Source of the DNA: Thalassospira lucentensis
GTDB lineage: Bacteria > Pseudomonadota > Alphaproteobacteria > Rhodospirillales > Thalassospiraceae
Assembly: GCF_001613805.1 (NCBI RefSeq)
Contig: NZ_LPVY01000002.1
Coordinates: forward strand, 124,001 to 188,000
Length of the DNA: 64,000 nucleotides
Reading direction: 5' to 3'
How positions within the stretch are numbered: position 1 is the stretch's first letter; each line of letters opens with the position of its first letter. Positions 9,733 through 19,421 of this stretch are shown here, piece by piece. The translations under genes and the position numbers were made by a program. The notes below the pieces were generated by a model. It was not told the DNA's origin. It saw only the letters and a program-made list of their open reading frames with translations, and made no database searches.

Positions 9733-10836
9733 TTAGACGTTGAATTTAAAGTGGAAGATGTCACCGTCCTTGACGATGTAGGTCTTGCCTTCCTGACGCA
9801 GTTTACCGTTATCACGCGCACCGGCTTCACCGTTAAATGCGATGAAATCGTCATAGGCAATGGTTTCGGCCTTGATGAAACCACGTTCAAAATCGGTATG
9901 GATCACGCCAGCCGCGTTCGGGGCGGTTGCGCCAGAATGAACCGTCCATGCGCGTGCCTCTTTCGGGCCAACGGTGAAGAAGGTCAAAAGATTCAGCAGC
10001 TTGTAGCCTTCGCGAATAACACGCGTCAGACCGGTTTCTTCAAGACCAAGGCCTTCAAGGAATTCTTTCTTGTCTTCGGCACTATCGAGAAGGGCAACTT
10101 CGGACTCAATCGCGGCTGAAATCACGACCGAACGCGCACCCTGAGAAGCGGCCATTTCGGCAACCTTGGCCGAAAGCGCATTGCCATCGGCCGCACTGTC
10201 TTCATCCACGTTGCAAGCATAAAGGACCGGCTTGCTGGTCAGAAGCTGCAACATGCGAAACGCCTTGGCTTCGTCTTCGTTGTTGATTTCAACAACACGG
10301 GCCGGCTTGCCTTCGCGCAGGGCTTCAAGCGTACGTTCGATCAGTTCCAGCGACAGCTTGGCGTCTTTATCACCACCCTTGGCACGTTTCTGAAGGCCGG
10401 TAACGCGCTTTTCAAGGCTGTCCATATCGGCCAGCATCAATTCGGTTTCGATGGTTTCCGCATCGCGTACAGGATCGACCGAACCTTCCACATGAGTGAT
10501 GTCGCCGTCTTCGAAGCACCGCAGAACATGCACGATCGCATCGGTTTCGCGGATATTGGCCAGGAACTGGTTGCCAAGCCCCTCGCCCTTCGACGCACCG
10601 CGCACCAGACCCGCGATATCAACGAATTCAAGCTGGGTCGGGATGATGGTCGCCGACTTGCCGATGGCTGCAATCTTGTCAAGGCGTTCATCAGGGACGC
10701 TGACCCGACCGGTGTTCGGTTCGATGGTACAGAACGGGAAGTTCGCTGCCTCGGCAGCGGCCGTCTGTGTCAGGGCGTTAAACAGGGTCGATTTACCAAC
10801 GTTGGGCAGACCGACAATACCGCATTTGAATCCCAT
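9733..10836 (-). CDS. ychF: Redox-regulated ATPase/GTPase YchF
   Basis: A 367-residue Obg-related P-loop protein. GLPNVGKST (residues 9-17) is the G1 motif, DIAGLVRGA is G3, and NVDE replaces the usual NKxD, the signature of YchF that makes it prefer ATP. The C-terminal TGS-like region ends with [12 protein letters not shown], which is highly typical. YchF associates with ribosomes and influences translation and oxidative stress responses. pth lies just upstream, a common pairing. Confidence 0.97.
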   Translation of the reverse strand: MGFKCGIVGLPNVGKSTLFNALTQTAAAEAANFPFCTIEPNTGRVSVPDERLDKIAAIGKSATIIPTQLEFVDIAGLVRGASKGEGLGNQFLANIRETDAIVHVLRCFEDGDITHVEGSVDPVRDAETIETELMLADMDSLEKRVTGLQKRAKGGDKDAKLSLELIERTLEALREGKPARVVEINNEDEAKAFRMLQLLTSKPVLYACNVDEDSAADGNALSAKVAEMAASQGARSVVISAAIESEVALLDSAEDKKEFLEGLGLEETGLTRVIREGYKLLNLLTFFTVGPKEARAWTVHSGATAPNAAGVIHTDFERGFIKAETIAYDDFIAFNGEAGARDNGKLRQEGKTYIVKDGDIFHFKFNV

Positions 10837-10900
10837 CTTTTCCGGGCTCCGTCACTTCTAATGTGTCTGAAACAGGATGGGGCTGGCCCCGATCCCGATG

Positions 10901-11674
10901 CTATTTTTTTTTGTTAAAGGCGCGTGCCAGTGCCTGCGCCATGGCAGTTGCGGCATTGCTGACCGGGGTGTCGGGTTTGCCTTCGACCTCCGGCGCGTCA
11001 GACGCACCTTTATCTTCGATCTTGCCGTCGCCTTCTTTTACAGCGTCGGCCAATTGTTCACCCGCCGCAGCCGGTTTCGGCTTTTTCTCGGCCTTGGGTT
11101 TTGGCGGCGAGACAATGTGCGAAACCTTGCTCATAAAGCCGCCGTCGTCCCCCTTGACGAGACGCGGGAATTCAAGCGCGACACCATCCAGCAGCGCCAT
11201 AAGCCAGCCGTTCTGTTCGGCCTTGGAAAAATCGCCCAGAACATGCCCGTGAACACGTTCCTTTTCTCCGGGATGGCCAATGCCAAGCCGCACACGCCGA
11301 TATTCCTTGCCACAATGGGCATCGATGGATCGCAATCCGTTATGCCCGCCATGGCCGCCGCCGCGTTTGACGCGCAGCTTGCCCGGTGGAAGATCCAGCT
11401 CGTCATGCAGGACAATAACGTCTTCGATCGGAATTTTGTAAAAACGCAGGACTTCGCCAACACTTTGCCCTGAAAGGTTCATGAAAGTTTCGGGCTTTAA
11501 CACCAGAACTTTTTGACCGTTCACTTCACCTTCGGACAATTGCCCCTGAAATTTCTTGCGCCAGGGGCCAAAAGAATGACGGCGGACGAGTTCGTCCGCC
11601 GCCATAAAGCCGATATTGTGGCGATTGGCGGCATATCCCGAACCCGGGTTCCCCAATCCAATCACCAGTAACAT
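10901..11674 (-). CDS. pth: Peptidyl-tRNA hydrolase with long C-terminal tail
   Basis: Releases tRNA from stalled peptidyl-tRNA. The N-terminus [20 protein letters not shown] contains the catalytic His19, and [10 protein letters not shown] and [13 protein letters not shown] are conserved family blocks. The 257-residue length exceeds the usual 190 or so because of a tail of about 65 residues rich in Lys, Ala, Pro and Glu that ends FNKKK. The tail looks disordered. The gene follows rplY by 14 bases and precedes ychF. Confidence 0.96.
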   Translation of the reverse strand: MLLVIGLGNPGSGYAANRHNIGFMAADELVRRHSFGPWRKKFQGQLSEGEVNGQKVLVLKPETFMNLSGQSVGEVLRFYKIPIEDVIVLHDELDLPPGKLRVKRGGGHGGHNGLRSIDAHCGKEYRRVRLGIGHPGEKERVHGHVLGDFSKAEQNGWLMALLDGVALEFPRLVKGDDGGFMSKVSHIVSPPKPKAEKKPKPAAAGEQLADAVKEGDGKIEDKGASDAPEVEGKPDTPVSNAATAMAQALARAFNKKK

Positions 11675-11688
11675 CGTAGACCTCGATC

Positions 11689-12309
11689 TTATTCTTCGGT
11701 CGCTTCTTCTTCGTCGTCGCTTTCGGCATTTTCTTCCGATTTCAGCGCAGACGGAGCAGCAACAGTCGCAACCGTGAAGTCACGGTCGGTAATGGTGAGT
11801 TCGACACCTTTCGGCAGTTTGATCGCCGAAATGTGAATCGAGTCGCCAACTTCGACACCAGTCAGATCGAAGACGAGTTCTTCAGGAATGGCACTCGGTG
11901 CGCATTCGACTTCGACATCGTGACGAACGATGTTCAGAACGCCACCTTTTTTCAGACCCGGGGATTTCTCTTCGTTAACGAAGCGAACCGGGACTTCAAC
12001 GGTCATGGTCTGACCTTTTGCGAAACGCAGGAAGTCGACATGGATCGGCGCATCCGTCACTTTGTCGAACTGTACGTCGCGTGGCAGGACTTCGTAGGTT
12101 TCTTTGCCAATCTTGACATCAAGAATGTGCGAGAAGAAACCCTGCTTGTGCAGAAGTTTGTTGAGCGGACGCGGGTCAATCTGGAACAGAACAGGTTCCT
12201 GTTTTGCTCCGTAAATGACACCAGGGACCATACCGGCACGACGCACGGCACGGGCGGCCCCCTTTCCGGCCCGTTCACGGATTTCCGCAGTGATAACAGT
12301 GTTTGCCAT
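11689..12309 (-). CDS. rplY: 50S ribosomal protein bL25 (Ctc form)
   Basis: A 206-residue long form of bL25 with the N-terminal 5S rRNA-binding domain ([19 protein letters not shown]) and a C-terminal beta domain of the Ctc/TL5 type, ending in an acidic [16 protein letters not shown] tail. ATG 12309 (MANTV) was preferred over an upstream start because AAGGAG lies at the right distance. It heads the rplY-pth-ychF set. Confidence 0.96.
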   Translation of the reverse strand: MANTVITAEIRERAGKGAARAVRRAGMVPGVIYGAKQEPVLFQIDPRPLNKLLHKQGFFSHILDVKIGKETYEVLPRDVQFDKVTDAPIHVDFLRFAKGQTMTVEVPVRFVNEEKSPGLKKGGVLNIVRHDVEVECAPSAIPEELVFDLTGVEVGDSIHISAIKLPKGVELTITDRDFTVATVAAPSALKSEENAESDDEEEATEE

Positions 12310-12344
12310 CGGAAAATCTCCTTGAACTAAAAACATATTGCGAC

Positions 12345-12379
12345 CGTGGGCTGGTGCAAATCACCGGTGAAAACCCACG
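12345..12379 (-). promoter_or_regulatory. Hairpin in the rplY leader
   Basis: CGTGGG/CCCACG (12345-12350 with 12374-12379) enclose an inner GGTG/CACC stem (12353-12356 with 12362-12365). The element ends about 36 bases before the rplY start. It could be a leader for autoregulation by bL25, as known for other ribosomal proteins, or just incidental structure. Confidence 0.35.
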
Positions 12380-12388
12380 AAAGCAAAC

Positions 12389-12414
12389 GCGCTGGCCTCC
12401 AGGGGTGCCAGCGC
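12389..12414 (-). terminator. Probable terminator of prs
   Basis: GCGCTGGC (12389-12396) and GCCAGCGC (12407-12414) form a perfect 8-bp stem 18 bases beyond the prs stop. On the minus strand it is followed by GTTTGCTTTC, a weak T-rich tract. Confidence 0.55.
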
Positions 12415-12431
12415 AGCAGCGCCTTATACCC

Positions 12432-13364
12432 TCAATCGAAAAGAACGGAAACAGATTTTTCTTCCGAAATTCGACGAATGGCTTCGGCCATCAAAGGCGC
12501 AATCGGAAGCTGACGAATTTTCGAGCAGCCACGTACCGCTTCAGACGCCTTGATCGAGTCCGTCGTCACAACCTCGGTCATTGGCGAATTGGCGATACGT
12601 TCAACAGCCGGGCCCGACAGAACGCCATGCGAAACATAGGCCGCAACCGATGCCGCACCGCGCTCTTTAAGGGCGGTCGCCGCATTGCAAAGAGTCCCTG
12701 CCGAATCAACGATGTCGTCAACCAGAATGCAGGCAGCATCCTTGACGTCACCGATAACATGCATGACTTCCGACACACCGGCCTGCGGGCGACGTTTGTC
12801 GATGATCGCCAGTTCCGCATCCAGACGTTTTGCAACGGAACGCGCACGTGCCACACCACCGACGTCAGGGCTGACGATCACCAGTTTCTGGCCTTCGAAC
12901 TTGTTGCGGATGTCGCTGGTCAGTACCGGGGACGCAAACAGGTTATCGAGCGGAATATCGAAGAAGCCCTGAATCTGACCGGCATGAAGGTCCATGGTCA
13001 GAACGCGGTCTGCACCGGCAACCGTGATCAGGTTGGCAACCAGTTTGGCCGAAATCGGGGTACGGGGACCCGATTTACGATCCTGGCGCGCATAACCGAA
13101 ATACGGAAGAACGGCAGTGATACGACGGGCCGAACCACGGCGCAGTGCATCAAGAACCACCAGAAGTTCCATCAGATGGTCGTTTGCAGGGAAAGAGGTG
13201 CTCTGAATGACAAAAACGTCCTCACCGCGGACGTTTTCCTGTATTTCACACCAGATTTCCTGATCGGAGAATCGCTTGAGATCTGCACGGGTCAGCGGCA
13301 GGTTCAAGTGATCAGCAATGGCCTCAGACAGCGGGCGGTTGCTGTTACAAGCGAGGATCTTCAT
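12432..13364 (-). CDS. prs: Ribose-phosphate pyrophosphokinase
   Basis: A 310-residue PRPP synthase, which makes phosphoribosyl pyrophosphate from ribose 5-phosphate and ATP for nucleotide, His and Trp synthesis. [19 protein letters not shown] and [10 protein letters not shown] are the ATP-binding blocks; [12 protein letters not shown] and [13 protein letters not shown] are the ribose-phosphate binding loops. ATG 13364 ([12 protein letters not shown]) gives the standard length; the open frame extends further upstream but without homology. Confidence 0.97.
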   Translation of the reverse strand: MKILACNSNRPLSEAIADHLNLPLTRADLKRFSDQEIWCEIQENVRGEDVFVIQSTSFPANDHLMELLVVLDALRRGSARRITAVLPYFGYARQDRKSGPRTPISAKLVANLITVAGADRVLTMDLHAGQIQGFFDIPLDNLFASPVLTSDIRNKFEGQKLVIVSPDVGGVARARSVAKRLDAELAIIDKRRPQAGVSEVMHVIGDVKDAACILVDDIVDSAGTLCNAATALKERGAASVAAYVSHGVLSGPAVERIANSPMTEVVTTDSIKASEAVRGCSKIRQLPIAPLMAEAIRRISEEKSVSVLFD

Positions 13365-13412
13365 GGCGGGGCCTCGGTTAATGGGTGCCGGGAAAGTGAA
13401 TAAATCTAATGT

Positions 13413-13427
13413 CCTGTACGGTACAGG
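13413..13427. promoter_or_regulatory. 15-base palindrome upstream of prs
   Basis: CCTGTAC-G-GTACAGG is a perfect inverted repeat 49 bases before the prs start. It looks like a dimeric repressor site, but no regulator is encoded nearby. Confidence 0.35.
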
Positions 13428-13681
13428 CCGGATGCAAACTTGCCGGTAACAGATCCCGTCACGTCTTTCCTGTCGTCCACCTGACCGTAAAATTCGGCGC
13501 TTTCGCCTTCCGGTCCAACGACATATCCACGACACTCAAAGACCAATAATTAGCAAGTCCACATATCAGTGAACCGCGGCGGTGTTATAACCAGCCGTTA
13601 ACAGTCTGTAAATGGTCGCGGTACCGAATATCGACAAGGCAGTCATGCAGATTGACGCAATTCAGAACGATAAACCCGCCA
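13428..13681. other. Gene-free spacer upstream of prs
   Basis: About 250 bases between the prs promoter area and the lipoprotein stop. I find no tRNA, no convincing reading frame with a ribosome-binding site and no strong terminator. It may hold the prs promoter. Confidence 0.5.
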
Positions 13682-14695
13682 TCAGCGCGACGATACCGTC
13701 TTTTTATCGGATTTAAGGATCATGCCCTTTTTTCGGGCCACCTGATTAAGCGCACCTTCAAGCGCATCGACGGCCGCCTGTGCCGCAATCGATGCCACCG
13801 ATCCCCAGCGTTCATCAAGCCGGCCACGCGGCACGACATTGTTTTGCGCCATCTGGCCCAATTCGGTACCATACGGATCCATGATCACCCAGTCGATCTG
13901 AACCTGATCAAGCGGTGTGGTGGTTTTGCGTTCCACCGGTTTAACCGAAATGGTCGCCGACAATATGATTGATCTGTCGTCAATCGCATCGTCAACCTCG
14001 ATCCCCTTGGCCCGCAACAAGGCCCCCGCCGACCTTGCCAGTGCCTCGTTACCGTCGCCCGGTGCCCCGGCAAAATCAACAAGCGCGATCTTGACCACGG
14101 GCGCCCCGGCAAGCTGGGAACGATCGCCTGAAATCAGAAACGCGATCCGCTCGGCCGGTTTGGCCACCAGTTCATCATAGGCCTTTTCTGCCGGATCAAC
14201 CTTTTCCCCCTTAAGGTCGCGGACCTTGTCGACAAGTTCCTTGGGCACAGCAAGGTTGGTTTCTTCGGGTCCGTTCGGAACTTGTGCAAACCAGTAGTCG
14301 GACTGCAATTCACCCGCACCGCGCGCGGTATCAATCGCCAATCCTTCCGGATTCATCAAAATCCACGTGACATCGATATAGGCCGCATCCCCTTCGGCAA
14401 GTCGGGATTCGACATTTGGCCGCAGAATGAAATCGCCGCCGATCTGGCTGTCGCTATAGGCCGGGATATCAAGATTACGAAGCGCGCGCGCCATGGCACG
14501 CGCCAAATGCACAGATGCCCCTTCAGGCAGGTCTTCGCCAATCTCGACCCGGACCGTATTGGTATCGCGCAGCTCAAGCAGGGCCGGATCGCCCTCCCGC
14601 CCGGCCCCCTCAAACGGACGCGGCAAATCACCGCAAGCCGCAAGCGGCACAACAAGCATCATGACAAGGGGCAAAATCCGGATTGCAGAAATCAT
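13682..14695 (-). CDS. Hypothetical lipoprotein
   Basis: A 337-residue protein with a lipoprotein signal: hydrophobic residues 5-18 then LAAC with the modified Cys21. The remainder is soluble, alternating beta-like and helical stretches, with two regions (about 40-140 and 190-300) that both read as a short repeat of a tubulin-binding-free alpha/beta type I cannot name. I do not recognise the family. It should be exported and lipid-anchored by the Lgt encoded 3 kb upstream in the same gene run. Ends with a basic KKGMILKSDKK segment. Confidence 0.8.
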   Translation of the reverse strand: MISAIRILPLVMMLVVPLAACGDLPRPFEGAGREGDPALLELRDTNTVRVEIGEDLPEGASVHLARAMARALRNLDIPAYSDSQIGGDFILRPNVESRLAEGDAAYIDVTWILMNPEGLAIDTARGAGELQSDYWFAQVPNGPEETNLAVPKELVDKVRDLKGEKVDPAEKAYDELVAKPAERIAFLISGDRSQLAGAPVVKIALVDFAGAPGDGNEALARSAGALLRAKGIEVDDAIDDRSIILSATISVKPVERKTTTPLDQVQIDWVIMDPYGTELGQMAQNNVVPRGRLDERWGSVASIAAQAAVDALEGALNQVARKKGMILKSDKKTVSSR

Positions 14696-14713
14696 CTATT
14701 CAAATTCACCGCA

Positions 14714-14782
14714 TCACATCAAAACGCAGCCGACCATGGCTGCAATGATCATAAAGAAGAACAGCATGATCAAATGGGGCAT
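14714..14782 (-). CDS. Possible 22-residue membrane peptide
   Basis: A tiny frame encoding MPHLIMLFFFMIIAAMVGC plus three more residues. It has a GAGGAAA ribosome-binding site 8 bases before the ATG and is almost entirely one hydrophobic helix. It sits between pgeF and the lipoprotein gene on the same strand, 25 bases after the pgeF stop and 18 bases before the next start. Being short, it could be chance; conservation in relatives would decide. Confidence 0.35.
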   Translation of the reverse strand: MPHLIMLFFFMIIAAMVGCVLM

Positions 14783-14807
14783 AGCATGTTTCCTCGCAAT
14801 CCCGGGA

Positions 14808-15629
14808 TCATGAACCGGTCAGCATGATCGCTGATAACTGCCGTCCGTAATCGGGTTCGCCGCGAAGCGTCGTACGGCGATAGCTGTAAAACAATTCTTC
14901 TTCGGCAAGGGTATCGCGTGCCACCAGTTCGACGGCTTCAATGCCGGTCGCCATGGTCCGGCGACGCACATATTCCGGCAGATCGAACATGAAATGACCA
15001 TCGCGTACTGATGGATCAAAAAGATCCTCGTCCCCGGCTGGTCCCGACAGGATCGTATCGCGGAACTTGGCATCGACTTCGTAGGACGGTCGCGCAATGC
15101 ATGGCCCAACCACAGCCGATATATTGTCACGCGACGCGCCTAGTTTTTCCATGGCACTTACGGTTGCCTCGGATATCCCGGCAAACGATCCGCGCCATCC
15201 CGAATGACACGCCCCGATCACACCTGCCTTTGCATCATGAAACAAAACGGGTGTGCAGTCGGCAGTCAGGATACCCAACATCACATCGGGCCGGTCGGTT
15301 ACCATCGCGTCGGCCTTGGGGGCCTCCTCGCGATCAAGCGGGCGTTTCAGCACCGCGACATCAATCCCGTGCACCTGATAAACTGTGGTTAGACGGTCGG
15401 CCTTCGTACCGAATGCCTTTGCTGCACGTGCGCGATTTTCCGCAACCCGCTCGCGGCTGTCATCGGATCCGAAACCGACATTTAGTCCGCTATGAATGCC
15501 GTCACTCACCCCGCCCTTGCGAGTCAGGAAACCATGACGCAGGCCATCTTTATTCTGCAGGCTTTTGGCCTCAATCCACATCAGGCCATCAGAATTGCGT
15601 TCAATTCCACGGGTCGTCTGGCTGGACAT
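14808..15629 (-). CDS. pgeF: Peptidoglycan editing factor PgeF (YfiH/laccase-domain)
   Basis: A 273-residue member of the multicopper-polyphenol-oxidase-like YfiH family. TADCTPVLFHD and GACHSGWRGSFAGI carry the conserved Cys and His that bind metal, and GPCIARPSYEV is a further family block. PgeF acts in the cytoplasm to keep L-Ser-containing muropeptides out of cell wall synthesis. It starts 11 bases after midA with a good GGAG site, in an operon with lgt and midA. Confidence 0.93.
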   Translation of the reverse strand: MSSQTTRGIERNSDGLMWIEAKSLQNKDGLRHGFLTRKGGVSDGIHSGLNVGFGSDDSRERVAENRARAAKAFGTKADRLTTVYQVHGIDVAVLKRPLDREEAPKADAMVTDRPDVMLGILTADCTPVLFHDAKAGVIGACHSGWRGSFAGISEATVSAMEKLGASRDNISAVVGPCIARPSYEVDAKFRDTILSGPAGDEDLFDPSVRDGHFMFDLPEYVRRRTMATGIEAVELVARDTLAEEELFYSYRRTTLRGEPDYGRQLSAIMLTGS

Positions 15630-15640
15630 CGAAAACTCCG

Positions 15641-16768
15641 TTATCCTTCGGCGCCGCTGACACAGGGCGGCGGTGCAATTTCGCGACCATATCCGATCAG
15701 CACTTTAAAAAGTGTTCCCATCTGATCGGCATCAATCAGGCGCGCAAGGGCCGCGTCAATCGACCTCGCCTGCGCGTCATCAGCATTTTCCTTCAAAAGT
15801 TCGGCACGCTGTTCTATCCCCAGCATCCTAAGGAACGTACCCTGGGTCAGAACCGCCCCGATCCGCGCATCTGCCTCAAGCATCGCCCGTCCGATAGCAG
15901 CAAAATCGACATGCGCGGTCAGATCCGCATCACCGGGCTGTTCGAGAACCGGATGATATTTATGGTCCTTAAGCGCCTGCAAAGTGTCGCCAAACGCGCT
16001 ATGCGGATGGCCGTAATCGATAAACAATGCCGCCCCGCCAACCTCGTTCAGACGGCGCGCGACCTGATCGGCAATCGCAATGGCCGCCGGGCAGCTTTCG
16101 AAAATATCGCCGGGCTTTGCGGTTCCGCGTAAGATCGCCGGAACCAGCGCATCGGTCACCGGCGTTGCCGCCCCGCGCACGAACCCAAGTTCGCCTGTGT
16201 TTGCATCCACACCGACCAGCCGTTCGGACCAGCCATGGCTTGCGCGTTCGAACTGGCGGATCGGCAGAGCGTCGAAAAACTCGTTCCCAATCACGATCAT
16301 CGGCGCATTGCCACTGACCGGAATATCGTCAAATGCCTCGTGCCAGGTTGCCGGAATGCCATAGGGCATGATCGCGGTTTGCTGATGGGTTCTAAGGACC
16401 GGACTGGTTTCAACAAACCGCACTGTCAGGGCATCAGACAGCCCCGGCACATTACGCACCGCGCGCAGGGCATCGGCCATCAATGTGCCACGCCCCGGCC
16501 CCAGTTCCACAAGGTTGACCTTGCGCGGGCTTCCCATCTGCTGCCACGTTACCGCCGCCCACAGCCCTATAAGTTCGCCAAACATCTGGCTGATTTCGGG
16601 TGCGGTAATGAAATCGCCCTTGCGTCCGAACGGGTCCTGTTTACGGTAATAGCCGTGCTCGGGATGGGCCAACGCCTCGTTCATGAAATCGGCAATCGTG
16701 ATCGGCCCGTCAAGCGCGATCCGCCGTTTCAAATGGTCGAGCAATGGTTTGTCGGAAGTCCCGGTCAC
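15641..16768 (-). CDS. Class I SAM-dependent methyltransferase, MidA/NDUFAF7 family
   Basis: A 375-residue protein of the DUF185 family. Its N-terminus (ITIADFMNEALAHPEHGYY) and SAM-binding motif LVELGPGRGTLMADALRA are characteristic, as is FIDYGH. The eukaryotic member NDUFAF7 dimethylates an arginine of complex I subunit NDUFS2; a similar role in bacteria is plausible but not shown. The start overlaps the lgt stop by ATGA, so the two are translationally coupled. Confidence 0.92.
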   Translation of the reverse strand: MTGTSDKPLLDHLKRRIALDGPITIADFMNEALAHPEHGYYRKQDPFGRKGDFITAPEISQMFGELIGLWAAVTWQQMGSPRKVNLVELGPGRGTLMADALRAVRNVPGLSDALTVRFVETSPVLRTHQQTAIMPYGIPATWHEAFDDIPVSGNAPMIVIGNEFFDALPIRQFERASHGWSERLVGVDANTGELGFVRGAATPVTDALVPAILRGTAKPGDIFESCPAAIAIADQVARRLNEVGGAALFIDYGHPHSAFGDTLQALKDHKYHPVLEQPGDADLTAHVDFAAIGRAMLEADARIGAVLTQGTFLRMLGIEQRAELLKENADDAQARSIDAALARLIDADQMGTLFKVLIGYGREIAPPPCVSGAEG

Positions 16769-17613
16769 GCCTTCTGTCCGTCTTTTGCCTGATCGTCTTT
16801 CGGAAGTTTCCGCGTTTCAATCGGTGTGGCTTTCATCGCATAGATAATGCCACCCACCCCGACAAGAACCATCGGGATCGACAACAACTGCCCCATGGTT
16901 GCCCCGAATGTCAGGAAACCAAGCTGTGCATCTGGTTGACGGAAAAACTCGACGATGATGCGCGAAATGCCATAACCGGCGACGAACGTTCCGCCAAGTA
17001 TCCCCGGACGATGGCGGACATAGGCGCTACGCGACAGGGCGAACAGGACGATAAACAGGATCAGGCCTTCAAGCACTGCCTCGTAAAGCTGGCTGGGGTG
17101 GCGTGGTTCCGGCCCGCCATGCGGGAACACCATGCCAAGCGGGGAATCAGTTACACGGCCAAACAGCTCGCCATTGATGAAATTGGCGATCCGCCCGAAA
17201 AACAGCCCGATCGGGGTTGCCACCGCCGCCGCATCCAGCACCGCCAGAATGGAAATACCGCGTTTACGCGCAAACAGGATGATCGCAACGATCACGCCCA
17301 TAAAACCGCCATGGAACGCCATGCCGCCCTGCCATACCTTCAGGATATTGGCCGGGTTTTCAATGTAATATTCCAGATTGTAAAACAGGATATATCCCAG
17401 CCGCCCGCCAAGAATGACGCCAAGCGTCGCCCAGAAAAGCAAATCATCGATGTCGCGTTTGCTCATGATATTGGGCGTCTTGGTGCAGTAATAGACGACA
17501 TAACGCCAGCCAAGCAGCAACCCGGCAATATAGGCAAGGGCATACCAGCGGATTGCAATCGGACCGATAGAGATCGCGATCGGATCAATCGCCGGAAAGG
17601 CTAGGCTTAGCAT
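16765..17613 (-). CDS. lgt: Prolipoprotein diacylglyceryl transferase
   Basis: A 282-residue inner-membrane enzyme with about seven hydrophobic segments. GRIANFINGELFGRVTD is the Lgt signature, and HGGFMGV and RHPSQLYEA are further conserved blocks. It transfers diacylglycerol from phosphatidylglycerol to the lipobox cysteine of prolipoproteins, including probably the lipoprotein encoded downstream. ATG 17613 was chosen for its GGAG site and family N-terminus; the frame runs 84 bases further upstream. Confidence 0.97.
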   Translation of the reverse strand: MLSLAFPAIDPIAISIGPIAIRWYALAYIAGLLLGWRYVVYYCTKTPNIMSKRDIDDLLFWATLGVILGGRLGYILFYNLEYYIENPANILKVWQGGMAFHGGFMGVIVAIILFARKRGISILAVLDAAAVATPIGLFFGRIANFINGELFGRVTDSPLGMVFPHGGPEPRHPSQLYEAVLEGLILFIVLFALSRSAYVRHRPGILGGTFVAGYGISRIIVEFFRQPDAQLGFLTFGATMGQLLSIPMVLVGVGGIIYAMKATPIETRKLPKDDQAKDGQKA

Positions 17614-17708
17614 CAGGGGAAACTCCGTGACGTATATGTGTTGATTTACCGACTGGTCGCAAACGATCAGGGCAGGAACATGGCAAGCCGTCCCCACCCC
17701 GCATCGGC

Positions 17709-18695
17709 TTAACGGAACGGGTCCTCGGTCGCGAGGTAATCCTGAATATATTGACGCACCCCTTCTTCAAGCGGGGTCATGTTCGCACCGTATCCGCGCG
17801 CGCGCAGCTTGGCCATATTGGCCTCGGTGAAATACTGGTATTTGTCGCGGATGCTTTCGGGGGTTGGCACGTACTGGATATCGGGTTCCTTGCCGATCGC
17901 GCTAAACACCGAAAGCGCCAAATCCTTGAAGCTGCGTGCCTTGCCAGTGCCAACATTGAACAGGTCGCTGACCTGCGGATTGTCGTAAAGCCACATGATG
18001 ATGTCGACAACATCCCCGACCCAGACAAAATCGCGAAGCTGCCCGCCATCCTCGTAATCGGGATGGTGCGATTTGAACAGGGTTGCGGTTTCACCTGCCG
18101 AAAGCTTGTCAAACATCTGTGACACGACCGACCGCATGCCGCCCTTGTGATATTCGTTCGGGCCATAGACGTTAAAGAATTTAAGCCCGGCCCACTGTTT
18201 CGGTCGGAAACCGTTCTGATCAAGGATGGTCCGGAACCGGCGATCGGTTGCATGTTTCGACCAGCCATAGGCATTAAGCGGTGCCAGTTTTGCCAGATCG
18301 GCCTGATCGAAACTGTCGTCAAAGCCCTGCTTGCCATCGCCATAGGTCGCCGCCGACGACGCATAGATCAAACGTGACGAATGCCGTGCGCACCATTCCC
18401 AAAGCCATGTCGTCAGCTTGTAATTGTTCTGTACGATCTTGTCCGCGTCGCGTTCGGTCGTGGCCGAAATCGCGCCCATGTGGAAAATCGCGTCAACATC
18501 GTTATTATGCGCTTCAAGGAACGCCGGAAGATCATCGGGATGCACGATATCGCGCAGATTACGCTTGGCGATATTTTTCCATTTGATCCCATCACGCAGG
18601 CGATCAACAACCACAATGTCGGTTTCGCCGCGTTCTTCAAGGGCCGCCACGATATTGGACCCGATAAATCCGGCTCCTCCGGTTACGATCAGCAT
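17709..18695 (-). CDS. hldD: ADP-L-glycero-D-manno-heptose 6-epimerase
   Basis: A 328-residue short-chain dehydrogenase-type epimerase. VTGGAGFIGSN is the NADP-binding turn, YASSAATYG and YGWSKHATD contain the catalytic Ser/Tyr/Lys set, and FFNVYGPNEYHKG is an HldD signature. It makes the heptose precursor of lipopolysaccharide inner core. ATG 18695 follows GAGGAGAATGCA; longer starts lack homology. Confidence 0.96.
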   Translation of the reverse strand: MLIVTGGAGFIGSNIVAALEERGETDIVVVDRLRDGIKWKNIAKRNLRDIVHPDDLPAFLEAHNNDVDAIFHMGAISATTERDADKIVQNNYKLTTWLWEWCARHSSRLIYASSAATYGDGKQGFDDSFDQADLAKLAPLNAYGWSKHATDRRFRTILDQNGFRPKQWAGLKFFNVYGPNEYHKGGMRSVVSQMFDKLSAGETATLFKSHHPDYEDGGQLRDFVWVGDVVDIIMWLYDNPQVSDLFNVGTGKARSFKDLALSVFSAIGKEPDIQYVPTPESIRDKYQYFTEANMAKLRARGYGANMTPLEEGVRQYIQDYLATEDPFR

Positions 18696-18925
18696 TGCAT
18701 TCTCCTCGCGGCGCTTTGTCTTATGCAGCCTTTTTGGCAGTCGATTGTAAAAACTGACAACTTTATAGGCCCCGCCCTGATCTGGAGCAAGAAAAGCTGT
18801 TTGTTTTTCCTCTATATCCGGCGGATCGACGATCAACTTGCCTTGATAACCCTAACACCCATATGATGCGCATGTTTTGCGGATATGCCGTAACAGCCGA
18901 TATTGCCCGAAAGACGGAGACAAAG

Positions 18926-19231
18926 ATGCAGATCAATAACCGTATTCTTGACGACCTGACCCGTGTCACCAATTCCGCATTGGGTACCATGACCGGCATG
19001 AAGGGCGAGATCGATGCACTTGTCCGTCAGCAGTTTGAAAAGATTCTGGCCGGTATGGATATGGTTACACGCGAAGAATTTGACGTCGTGCACGATGTCG
19101 CGATCCGTGCTGCCGAACGTATCGACGGCCTCGAAGCCAAAATTGCCGAACTTGAAGAACGTCTGGCCAAGGCAGATAAACCTGCCGCCAAACGCGCCAG
19201 CAGCAAACCGGCTGCAAAAAAAGACGCATAA
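18926..19231 (+). CDS. ubiK: Ubiquinone biosynthesis accessory factor UbiK (BMFP/YqiC)
   Basis: A 101-residue protein of the YqiC family: ILDDLTRVTNSALGTMTGMK at the N-terminus, a helix with TREEFDVVHDVAIRA, a coiled coil LEAKIAELEERLAKA and a Lys/Ala-rich tail. UbiK-type proteins form trimers, bind membranes and assist ubiquinone hydroxylation or isoprenoid quinone assembly. The start follows GGAGACAAAG. It is divergent from hldD. Confidence 0.88.
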   Translation: MQINNRILDDLTRVTNSALGTMTGMKGEIDALVRQQFEKILAGMDMVTREEFDVVHDVAIRAAERIDGLEAKIAELEERLAKADKPAAKRASSKPAAKKDA

Positions 19232-19421
19232 CCGGGAAATCATCCCCACATACAGGCAAGGAACGCCGTTCATAACAGGGTCGCGGAAAGGTCGGCCGGG
19301 AACCGCGGATTGCCGATCACATGAAATTCATTTCTGTCCTGCGTCGCGGGGCGGTTGAAACGCGGCGGGCACCGGCATATAGTGCGCGCCCTTTCGCATA
19401 TGCAGAGACTGGCAAATTTAT

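Noticed and set aside
12303-13403. 366-residue plus-strand frame opposite prs
   Set aside because: prs is unmistakable; the antisense frame lacks a domain.
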